Positions 1-6,633 of a stretch of DNA of 9,520 bases are shown in pieces. Every line of letters begins with the position of its first letter. Position 1 is the stretch's first letter. The position numbers and the translations under genes were made by a program. Below the pieces are notes generated by a model. That model saw nothing but the letters and a program-made list of their open reading frames with translations, was not told the origin of the DNA and did no database searches. The DNA is from Bacteroidota bacterium (GTDB taxonomy: Bacteria; Bacteroidota; Bacteroidia; Cytophagales; Cyclobacteriaceae). The stretch lies in NCBI GenBank assembly GCA_024643595.1, contig JAHEMS010000105.1:1-9520 (forward strand), written 5' to 3'.

Positions 1-110
1 AGTGCTTCAATTGCATACACATTGTACTTGCTACCTGGACACTGAATCTGCTTCCCTTTTAAAAAAATAAAATAACCAGTGAATAAACCCTACTAAAAGA
101 AATATAAACC

Positions 111-947
111 ATGTCCAGCCGAAGAGATTTTGTAAAAATAGTGGGTGCCAGTGCGCTTGCTTCTGCCCTACCCACATCAAGTGCGATTGCTGATTCCCCT
201 TTTTCAAAAATTACACGAACGTATCATCTGGCCATTGCTGGCTACACATTTCTCATTTATAATAACAACATCGACAAGGTGATTGAGGTCTTAAAAGCGG
301 TTGACATCAAGTACATTTCATTAAAAGACTTTCAGCTCCCCTACAATAGCGATAAGCAGCAGGCAGAAGTAATCATTGGCAAGTTTAAGGCAGCCGGCAT
401 CCAGGTTTATGGATTAGGCGTAATCTATTTGAAAACAGAGAAAGATGTTGACAATGCGTTTAATTATGCACAATTGGCTGGAGTGAATACAATCATTGCC
501 TCTCCGGTCTATGAGGTACTTTCCTATATGGAAAAGAAAGCAAAAGAATATAACATCAAAGTAGCGATTCACAATCATGGCCCGGAAGACAAACTTTTCC
601 CGGACATTGACACGATCTATGATAAAATAAAGAATATGGATGCGCGCATAGGAATTTGCCTGGATATCGGACATTCCTTCCGTTGCGGACATGATCCGGC
701 TGCCATGTTACTAAAATATAAAGATCGCATTTATGATATGCACTTGAAGGACGTGGATGCGCCAGTCGAGAAAGGAAATAGTTTAATCATGGGAAGGGGA
801 AAAATAGATATTGTCAGCTTCGTGAAAGCGTTGGATAAATCTGGATACTCCGGGATGTGCAGTTTGGAGTATGAACAAAAAGGAGATCCTGCTATTGGCG
901 TTGCTGAATGTGCCGGATTTTTCCGCGGAGTATTGAAGAGTACCTGA
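111..947 (+). CDS. Tat-exported sugar isomerase/epimerase-like TIM-barrel protein
   Basis: 278 residues, AP-endonuclease-2/xylose-isomerase-like TIM-barrel family, usually annotated 'sugar phosphate isomerase/epimerase'. The N-terminus is a textbook twin-arginine signal: SRRDFVK at residues 3-9, a hydrophobic stretch, and a probable AIA cleavage site after residue 27. The mature barrel carries the family blocks IHNHGPED (153-160), LDIGH (184-188), HLKD (211-214), GRGKID (228-233) and SLEYE (251-255). The His, Asp, His and Glu in these blocks are the likely divalent-metal ligands. The ATG follows an A-rich leader typical of Bacteroidetes, and the Tat motif directly after it fixes the start. 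Folded export means a cofactor or metal is loaded in the cytoplasm and the enzyme works in the periplasm, so a phosphorylated substrate is unlikely despite the family name. It is the first gene of a same-strand cluster. The exact substrate (for example a keto-sugar or a free aldose) cannot be told from the sequence. Confidence 0.93.
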   Translation: MSSRRDFVKIVGASALASALPTSSAIADSPFSKITRTYHLAIAGYTFLIYNNNIDKVIEVLKAVDIKYISLKDFQLPYNSDKQQAEVIIGKFKAAGIQVYGLGVIYLKTEKDVDNAFNYAQLAGVNTIIASPVYEVLSYMEKKAKEYNIKVAIHNHGPEDKLFPDIDTIYDKIKNMDARIGICLDIGHSFRCGHDPAAMLLKYKDRIYDMHLKDVDAPVEKGNSLIMGRGKIDIVSFVKALDKSGYSGMCSLEYEQKGDPAIGVAECAGFFRGVLKST

Positions 948-986
948 TAATTTCTTACTTCAATTGATGGGATATACTCAATTTTC

Positions 987-2966
987 ATGATCATCCGACT
1001 TTCTTTGTTTTTGTGCCTGCTGCTTTTGATATCGTGTACCGATAAATCGTATGAAAGTCCGATACCTGTCAGCGCATCTCACGACTTAAGCGAAGAATTA
1101 CGCTCATTGTATGACCTAAGTCTGTTACCCCGCTACCTTGATAGTTCCTATGTGGCCCAAACCTCCAGCTATGATACCACAGGAGGAAATGACGATGGGT
1201 TCAGCGGAAAATATTCGTTTATCAGGCAGAACCCAGACAGCAGTCTCGTCATCTTCGAAGCCAAAGGAAATGGGGTAATAAACCGGATATGGACACCTAC
1301 TCCGAACGAGGATACGCTTGATTTTTATATTGGCAATACCGAGGTACCAACCTTCTCGATTAGTTTCATAGATCTTTTTTCGGGAAAACAATTTCCTTTT
1401 GTCGCTCCGCTCTGCGGCAATCAAGTGGGAGGTTATTTCTGTTATCTTCCCATCCCATTTGAAAATGGTTGCACCATTATTTCGCGTGGTCATAAAATCC
1501 AATTTCACCAGATTCAATACAGGATTTACAATGATCATCTGCCGGTGAAAAGTTTTTCGCTACCCTTGACCGAACAGGAAGAGAACGTTCTTAACAAAAC
1601 CGCCTTACTTTTCAATCAGTCAGGAAAAGCACTGAAAAATATCATCCTTGATTCGACAATTCAACTTCATGAAGAAACAAAATCCGTTGCTATCCAAGCT
1701 GGTGAGACTATGACCATTTTTGAAGAACATGTTGGGGGAAGAATTTTAGGTATTGAACTTGGGCCAGCTGATTTATTTCAGGGGCTCACCAAAGACATAG
1801 ACATAAGAATCACCTGGGATGGTGATCTGGTTCCAGCGGTATATGCACCGGTAGCAGATTTTTTTGGATTTGCATTCGGAACTTACTCCATGCAAAGCCT
1901 TTTACTAGGCACAAGCCTGAATCAATGCTATAGTTTTTTTCCAATGCCTTATGATAAGGGTGCGAAAATTGAACTCATCAACAGAAACACAACCAACGAG
2001 GGCGATAAGTCAAAATCCATCACCGCAAAAATTACTTATGCTGATCAAAAAAGAAATGTAAACCAGGAGGGCAAGTTCTATACGACTTGGAACAGCAGTC
2101 AACCTGGCCTCGGAAGCCCACATGTCTTTGCCGCGCTGTCGGGAAAAGGACATTATGTAGCCACCATTCTGCAGGCACAGGGTTTGAAAGCTGGTATGAC
2201 CTACTTTTTTGAAGGAGACGATTCCACATCGATCGATGGCCACATGCGGATGCATGGCACAGGGTCAGAAGATTATTTCAATGGGGGATGGTATGCCCTT
2301 ATGGACCGGTGGGAAGGTAAAATGAGTTTGCCGCTTCACGGAGCATTGGATTATTCCATTCCTTTTTGCCGAACCGGTGGATATCGTTTATTTATTTCCG
2401 ATAAAATGTCATTTAAAAAAAGTTTTTATCACAGCATTGAGCATGGTCCGGTTAAAAATTCATTTCCGGTGGCGTATACCTCACTTGGATTTTATTATAG
2501 CGATCATGCCCCGGCGGAGGTGAACATCCCCAAAACATCAAATACAACGGTGTATGTCCCCGACACATTATATTTATATCCCCAACTTTTGAACTTCAAC
2601 CTCGAGGGTGATATCAACACACAGACCACCTGGAAATACAGAACAGGAGGTTTAAGTTTTAAATTTACGGTAAACGATAATAGCAGTATCCGGATTTCAC
2701 TACATGATATTCCGGAGGGTATTTATTCACTGGGAGTAGATTTAATTGAAAGTAAAACAGGTTGTGATTTTTCAATCTGGCAACGACAAACCAAAGTTGC
2801 AGACTGGATATCAACATTTCAATCCGAGGAAAAGAGAACAGAGAACATCTATATCCCTGATTTAACGATTGGTGAATTCAAAAACACAATAACATTTCGA
2901 TTTAAGACAAGCGCAGAACGTACTTCATTTTTATTAAATCGAATCGAACTGATAAGAAAGAAATAA
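987..2966 (+). CDS. GH172 / DUF2961 lipoprotein, putative glycoside hydrolase
   Basis: 659 residues. A short lipoprotein signal ends in the lipobox LISC (residues 14-17), so the mature protein should be lipid-anchored at Cys17. The following residues (TDKSYES) are not the strongly acidic surface-export type, so a periplasm-facing position is plausible but unproven. DUF2961 hallmarks are present in order: SSYDTTGGNDDG near 60-71, GNGVINRIW at 94-102, WDGD (277-280) leading into a PVADFFG block (288-294), HGTGSEDYF (423-431) and SIEHG (483-487). The conserved glutamates in the last two blocks (E428, E485) are candidate catalytic residues. Characterised GH172 members act on alpha-D-fructofuranosides or D-arabinofuranosides. 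The C-terminal ~100 residues (about 555-659) look like an added beta-sandwich. The gene begins 39 bases after the isomerase and ends 20 bases before the transporter. Family assignment is firm; substrate is unknown. Confidence 0.92.
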   Translation: MIIRLSLFLCLLLLISCTDKSYESPIPVSASHDLSEELRSLYDLSLLPRYLDSSYVAQTSSYDTTGGNDDGFSGKYSFIRQNPDSSLVIFEAKGNGVINRIWTPTPNEDTLDFYIGNTEVPTFSISFIDLFSGKQFPFVAPLCGNQVGGYFCYLPIPFENGCTIISRGHKIQFHQIQYRIYNDHLPVKSFSLPLTEQEENVLNKTALLFNQSGKALKNIILDSTIQLHEETKSVAIQAGETMTIFEEHVGGRILGIELGPADLFQGLTKDIDIRITWDGDLVPAVYAPVADFFGFAFGTYSMQSLLLGTSLNQCYSFFPMPYDKGAKIELINRNTTNEGDKSKSITAKITYADQKRNVNQEGKFYTTWNSSQPGLGSPHVFAALSGKGHYVATILQAQGLKAGMTYFFEGDDSTSIDGHMRMHGTGSEDYFNGGWYALMDRWEGKMSLPLHGALDYSIPFCRTGGYRLFISDKMSFKKSFYHSIEHGPVKNSFPVAYTSLGFYYSDHAPAEVNIPKTSNTTVYVPDTLYLYPQLLNFNLEGDINTQTTWKYRTGGLSFKFTVNDNSSIRISLHDIPEGIYSLGVDLIESKTGCDFSIWQRQTKVADWISTFQSEEKRTENIYIPDLTIGEFKNTITFRFKTSAERTSFLLNRIELIRKK

Positions 2967-2986
2967 TTATCTAAACACAGATACCG

Positions 2987-4321
2987 GTGAGTAACGATAG
3001 AAATAACCAATCCGTAACCGTCAGTTCCCTGACAAAACGTGATACCATAATCTCCATTATCATCATCGGCTTTCTGTTCTTTATTTTTGGCTTTGTATCG
3101 TGGGTGAATGCGATCCTCATTCCCTACTTTAAAATAGCTTGTGAGTTATCCAACTTCAGGTCCTACCTCGTCACTTTTGCTTTTTATATTTCTTACTTCG
3201 TCATGTCTGTCCCTTCCTCCTATCTGTTGAAAGCAGTGGGTTTTAAAAAAGGAATGATGATTGGTTTTTGGGTCATGGCCATCGGTGCTTTTATCTTTGT
3301 TCCTGCCGCGATGAACCGAACCTATGAAATATTCCTAATCGGTCTATTTTCACTTGGCACTGGTCTTGCCATCTTACAAACTGCTGCTAATCCCTACATC
3401 ACCATTCTTGGACCTAAAGAAAGTGCTGCCCAACGCATCAGCATCATGGGTATTTTCAATAAGGGTGCCGGTATATTAGCCCCTATCATTTTTGCGGCAG
3501 TTGTTTTACGGGTGACGGATAGTGAGTTATTTAATCAGTTACCCACCATGGCTGAAATTGAAAAGAATGCAGCCCTGGATGAATTGATACAGCGAGTCAT
3601 TACTCCCTATTCCATTGTAGGAACTGTCTTAATTGCCCTTGGTTTTATGGTGCGATTTTCCCCGCTTCCAGAAATCGATACAGAGCATGAAAGCGTAGAT
3701 GTGGCCGTAGCCAACTCCGGCAAAACGAGCATCTTACAATTCCCTCATTTAATATTGGGTGCAGTCGCGATTTTTATACACGTGGGCACGCAAGTGATTG
3801 CTATTGATACAATCATCGGATACGCGAATTACATGAACATTGATTTAATGGAAGCGAAAATATTTCCTTCCTACACACTTACTGCAACGATCTGCGGATA
3901 TATTAGCGGCATTCTGCTGATACCAAAATTTATAAGTCAGGTGAACATGCTCAGGGTGTGTACCTTGCTCGGAACTTTATTTACGCTACTCATTATTTAT
4001 ACCCATGGCACGGTTACTTTTTTAGGACACACCGCCGACATATCGATCTGGTTTGTTGTTTTGTTAGGGCTGGCTAATTCATTGGTGTGGGCCGGCATAT
4101 GGCCATTGGCCCTGGATGGATTAGGAAGATTCACGAAGTTGGGCGCTTCAATCATGATTATGGGATTATGCGGTAATGCCATTCTTCCCTTATTTTATGG
4201 ATACTTTGCTGATCTTTATGATGTACACCTCGCCTACTGGGTATTATTCCCATGTTATATGTACCTGGTATTCTATGCGATCTACGGTCATCGCATAAGG
4301 AGATGGAATTTATCGAAATAG
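2987..4321 (+). CDS. MFS sugar permease, FucP/GluP family
   Basis: 444 residues with about 12 hydrophobic segments (starting near 20-40, 58-82, 88-107, 113-134 and 152-173, then a second half from about 205 to 433) around a central loop near 225-248. The blocks AILIPYFK (42-49), LQTAANPYITILGP (130-143) and RISIMGIFN (150-158) match the fucose/glucose/galactose symporter family of the inner membrane. The start is GTG: the in-frame codon at 2972-2974 is a stop and the next in-frame Met is residue 73, inside the second membrane segment. Aligned by eye to E. coli FucP, the proton-coupling Asp46 corresponds to Ala42 and Glu135 to Gln131, while Asn162 is kept as Asn158. The coupling mechanism may therefore differ from E. 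coli FucP, as seems usual for this Bacteroidetes clade. Its place after a GH172 gene suggests uptake of the released or processed sugar. Specificity cannot be read from sequence. Confidence 0.93.
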   Translation: MSNDRNNQSVTVSSLTKRDTIISIIIIGFLFFIFGFVSWVNAILIPYFKIACELSNFRSYLVTFAFYISYFVMSVPSSYLLKAVGFKKGMMIGFWVMAIGAFIFVPAAMNRTYEIFLIGLFSLGTGLAILQTAANPYITILGPKESAAQRISIMGIFNKGAGILAPIIFAAVVLRVTDSELFNQLPTMAEIEKNAALDELIQRVITPYSIVGTVLIALGFMVRFSPLPEIDTEHESVDVAVANSGKTSILQFPHLILGAVAIFIHVGTQVIAIDTIIGYANYMNIDLMEAKIFPSYTLTATICGYISGILLIPKFISQVNMLRVCTLLGTLFTLLIIYTHGTVTFLGHTADISIWFVVLLGLANSLVWAGIWPLALDGLGRFTKLGASIMIMGLCGNAILPLFYGYFADLYDVHLAYWVLFPCYMYLVFYAIYGHRIRRWNLSK

Positions 4322-4329
4322 AAATCAGT

Positions 4330-4337
4330 TAACTTTG
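4330..4337 (+). promoter_or_regulatory. Candidate Bacteroidetes -7 promoter box
   Basis: The octamer TAACTTTG fits the Bacteroidetes primary-sigma -7 consensus TAnnTTTG exactly and lies about 30 bases before the ATG of the flavoprotein gene, in the longest gap between the + strand genes if the last one starts at its TTG. The expected upstream TTTG-like -33 element is weak: only TTTA at 4309-4312, 17 bases away, which is slightly short. If real, it would let the flavoprotein-cytochrome-deacetylase half be transcribed apart from the first three genes. Confidence 0.33.
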
Positions 4338-4360
4338 AATATGTTCTAGTAAAAATATTC
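4337..4360. repeat. Short inverted repeat before the flavoprotein gene
   Basis: GAATAT at 4337-4342 is matched by its reverse complement ATATTC at 4355-4360, with a 12-base AT-rich spacer. It overlaps the last base of the candidate -7 box and ends 6 bases before the start codon. It could be an operator or a small leader hairpin, but arms of 6 bases in AT-rich DNA also arise by chance. Confidence 0.25.
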
Positions 4361-4366
4361 CCGATC

Positions 4367-5860
4367 ATGAAAAATTATAAAAGACGTGAATTCCTTCGAA
4401 CCACGGCTATGGTAGGAATGGGAAGTTCATTAATTACACCTCGTATTCTTCATGCAAAAGAGGAAAGTGTAATCATTGAAAATCAGTTACCCGCTGGCAC
4501 ACAAAAAAAGGTTATTGTTGTTGGCGCAGGTATATCCGGGTTGTGTTGTGCCTATGAATTGATGAAGAAAGGCCACGATGTGGTGATTTTTGAAGCTACC
4601 GGAAGACATGGTGGACATGTTTTCACAGGACGAGACGGATTATCAGACGGACTTTACGCAGATTTTGGTGCTGATCATATTACTAAACCGGGTTATGAAC
4701 ATTTCTTCGAATACATCAAAGAATTTAATCTTCCCGTGTTAGCGTATCCGCATGCTGAAGGTTCTGATGCCGCTCCCGGAAGGCACGCGTTACGGATGAT
4801 TGATGGAAAGTTTTATTCAGAAGAAGAGTTGGCCGATCCAGTCATCCTTAAAAATTTTGGGTTTAACGAACGCGAAGTAAAATTCCTTGCAAACAACCCC
4901 TGGTATGAATTAAAGTCGCTGTTTGTAAGTAGCTACTTATCCCATTTTAAAGATGAGAATCAACCTTTTGGTGTAGGGCTTGATCACCTGGATAAAATTT
5001 CTGCCGCTGAACTTTATAAAAAAGAAGGGGCCTCGTCAGCAGCACTTCGCTTTCTTGGTGGGCAACACATTTCCGCCTTGTATCATTTGTGGCGATTATC
5101 CACGATGCGTTTCAGAAAAATACCCCTTTCGGAAGGAGAAACATTTCGTCTTCAAGGAGGCAACCAGGAATTGCCCAACGCATTTGCAAGACAACTCGGT
5201 AAACGTGTCTTGCTTAACCACCCGATACAGTCAATTCAACAAGAAGCAAGCGGAGTTACCGTAACCTATAAGGCTTACGGGTACCACGATGAAAATAAAA
5301 TGTCTGCAGATTTTCTGGTAAACTGCACTTCACTCCAGGTATTTCGAAATATCCCAATTACGCCAGCGCTGTCTCCTGAAAAACAATACGTGGTGGACAA
5401 CCTGACGTACAGCTCACATCCCTTTTATGTATTTGAAGCAAGCTCTAAATTCTGGCTTGACGATGGACTTAAAAGTATCAACATGGAATTTGAGCATCCT
5501 GATATTTCTTCCATTTGGGAAGAGCCCAATGAAATCGAAACCAGTCGCGTAATTTTGAAAGCATACGGTCCTGGTGGACTGTCTCCTCAGCGTGTGCTCG
5601 CCTCATTCAGAAAACTATATCCTGGAAAAAAAGACACTATTGTCGAGGGGCTGACCAAGGACTGGACAAAAGATAAATTTGCTCCGAGCTGTGAGATGGA
5701 GCCATTTCCCATTGGGGAGATGCATAAATTCTGGCCGCAAATAACCTTACCTGAAGGAAAAATATATTTTGCCGGAACCTATGCTGATAATCTTAGCCGG
5801 GGTATGGAGTCATGCCTGCGCTCTGCCCAACGGGTGGCAAAAGAAATTCATGATCGATAA
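4367..5860 (+). CDS. Tat-exported FAD-dependent oxidoreductase, amine-oxidase family
   Basis: 497 residues. The N-terminus has a twin-arginine motif KRREFLR (5-11) and a hydrophobic segment with probable cleavage near ILHA (residue 30), so the holoprotein is exported folded with FAD. The Rossmann dinucleotide fold is clear: beta strand KVIVV, GAGISG (53-58) and the ribose-binding Glu76, followed by a GG pair at 82-83. The C-terminal FAD block, IYFAGTYAD with SRGMESCLRSAQ, lies at about 466-488. Length and layout match flavin amine oxidases and related protoporphyrinogen-oxidase/desaturase-type enzymes. Two signature positions deviate: GGH replaces the usual GGR and FAGT replaces FAGE. The cytochrome c gene starts 5 bases after its stop, so it may reduce a cytochrome instead of oxygen (inference). 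The substrate is unknown; an amine or a sugar/amino-sugar are both possible. No nicotinamide-binding second Rossmann motif was noticed. Confidence 0.9.
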   Translation: MKNYKRREFLRTTAMVGMGSSLITPRILHAKEESVIIENQLPAGTQKKVIVVGAGISGLCCAYELMKKGHDVVIFEATGRHGGHVFTGRDGLSDGLYADFGADHITKPGYEHFFEYIKEFNLPVLAYPHAEGSDAAPGRHALRMIDGKFYSEEELADPVILKNFGFNEREVKFLANNPWYELKSLFVSSYLSHFKDENQPFGVGLDHLDKISAAELYKKEGASSAALRFLGGQHISALYHLWRLSTMRFRKIPLSEGETFRLQGGNQELPNAFARQLGKRVLLNHPIQSIQQEASGVTVTYKAYGYHDENKMSADFLVNCTSLQVFRNIPITPALSPEKQYVVDNLTYSSHPFYVFEASSKFWLDDGLKSINMEFEHPDISSIWEEPNEIETSRVILKAYGPGGLSPQRVLASFRKLYPGKKDTIVEGLTKDWTKDKFAPSCEMEPFPIGEMHKFWPQITLPEGKIYFAGTYADNLSRGMESCLRSAQRVAKEIHDR

Positions 5861-5865
5861 GAAAT

Positions 5866-6582
5866 ATGCGTACGTATTTTTTATTTTACTTGTTAACGAT
5901 GGTATTAGTGGGGGCTCAACTGAACCTAACGGTTGCACAGGAGCTAAATCATCGTCCTACCGTAAAAATTGTCGAGCCCGAAAACAAAACCATTTATGCG
6001 TTAAATTCACAAGTTCATTATCGCATTAAGGTTTCCGATGTAGAAGACGGTGAATCAGATTATGAAGAAATTGTCAGCACAGAAGTATTTATGGAGGTTC
6101 GCTATCTGCCCGATGTAAAAAATATATCAAAAGAATTCATGCCATCACCTGATGAGAAGGGATTGATTGCCATGAAGAGATCGAATTGTTTTAATTGTCA
6201 TGCTTTTAATGGAAAATTGATTGCTCCTTCGTTTTATGAAATCAACAGACGATATTCTTCAACATCTTCCAATATTGAACTGCTTACAAAAAATATTCAG
6301 CAGGGTTCTGCCGGCAAGTGGGGAGCGGCAACAATGCCCTCACACACCGAACTCACTCTTGAAGAGGCCCGATCAATGGTCGATTGGATCCTGGAAAATG
6401 CCAGTAATCCTTTCCTTAACTACGTAACCGGTACAGAAGGTAGTATCAGAATTAAATCACCCGAAGGCGCCAATCAAAAAGGTGCGTTTGTTCTTAGTGC
6501 TTCCTATTCAGATCATGGCACTAAAAATAATACCAAAAACCGATTGAACTCAAAAGACGCAATTGTCTTGTATATAAAATAA
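5866..6582 (+). CDS. Secreted monohaem c-type cytochrome with N-terminal Ig/PKD-like domain
   Basis: 238 residues. A Sec signal peptide (about 1-24, hydrophobic core FLFYLLTMVLVGA) is followed by an Ig/PKD-like segment at about 30-82 containing PTVKIVEPEN and VSDVEDGE. The class I cytochrome domain has the single haem site CFNCH at 108-112 and a probable axial Met at 157 (ATMPSH), with the final helix near 164-178 (LEEARSMVDWIL). A C-terminal tail (about 193-238) ends in FVLSASYSDHG and DAIVLYI-type strands. The same arrangement occurs, as far as I recall, at the C-terminus of large Bacteroidetes sugar-dehydrogenase/ThuA-type proteins; here it stands alone. With a gap of only 5 bases it is almost certainly co-translated with the preceding flavoprotein and is the natural electron acceptor for it, handing electrons to the respiratory chain in the periplasm. 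The electron partner is inferred from position only. Confidence 0.9.
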   Translation: MRTYFLFYLLTMVLVGAQLNLTVAQELNHRPTVKIVEPENKTIYALNSQVHYRIKVSDVEDGESDYEEIVSTEVFMEVRYLPDVKNISKEFMPSPDEKGLIAMKRSNCFNCHAFNGKLIAPSFYEINRRYSSTSSNIELLTKNIQQGSAGKWGAATMPSHTELTLEEARSMVDWILENASNPFLNYVTGTEGSIRIKSPEGANQKGAFVLSASYSDHGTKNNTKNRLNSKDAIVLYIK

Positions 6583-6633
6583 CCAAGAGCATAAACGATA
6601 GAAAGAGGTTCATCATCATTGAAGAAATTGGCC

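Noticed and set aside
1..110. Possible end of an upstream gene, including a + strand frame reading CFNCIH from position 3, or the start of a divergent - strand gene at positions 16-14 or 22-20
   Set aside because: All + frames stop within 70 bases. CFNCIH is not a CxxCH haem site, and the - strand stretch is at most seven codons before the window edge. No family can be recognised, and no good -7/-33 promoter is visible either.
414..692. Antisense frames across the + strand genes (this one and others at 731-994, 1125-1538, 2010-2255, 3997-4182, 6798-6989, 7101-7301 and 7438-7677)
   Set aside because: Each lies opposite a gene with strong family motifs, lacks recognisable domains and shows unnatural residue composition.
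948..986. Small inverted repeat AATTG/CAATT between the first two genes
   Set aside because: Arms are only 5 bases in AT-rich DNA with no associated promoter or T-run, so it is indistinguishable from chance.
4980..5264. 94-residue frame on the + strand inside the flavoprotein gene
   Set aside because: It overlaps a clearly coding frame, has no recognisable domain and has low-complexity, basic composition typical of a shadow frame.
5769..6029. 86-residue + strand frame spanning the flavoprotein/cytochrome junction
   Set aside because: It lies out of frame over the ends of two well-supported genes; no domain, just a by-product of the close spacing.
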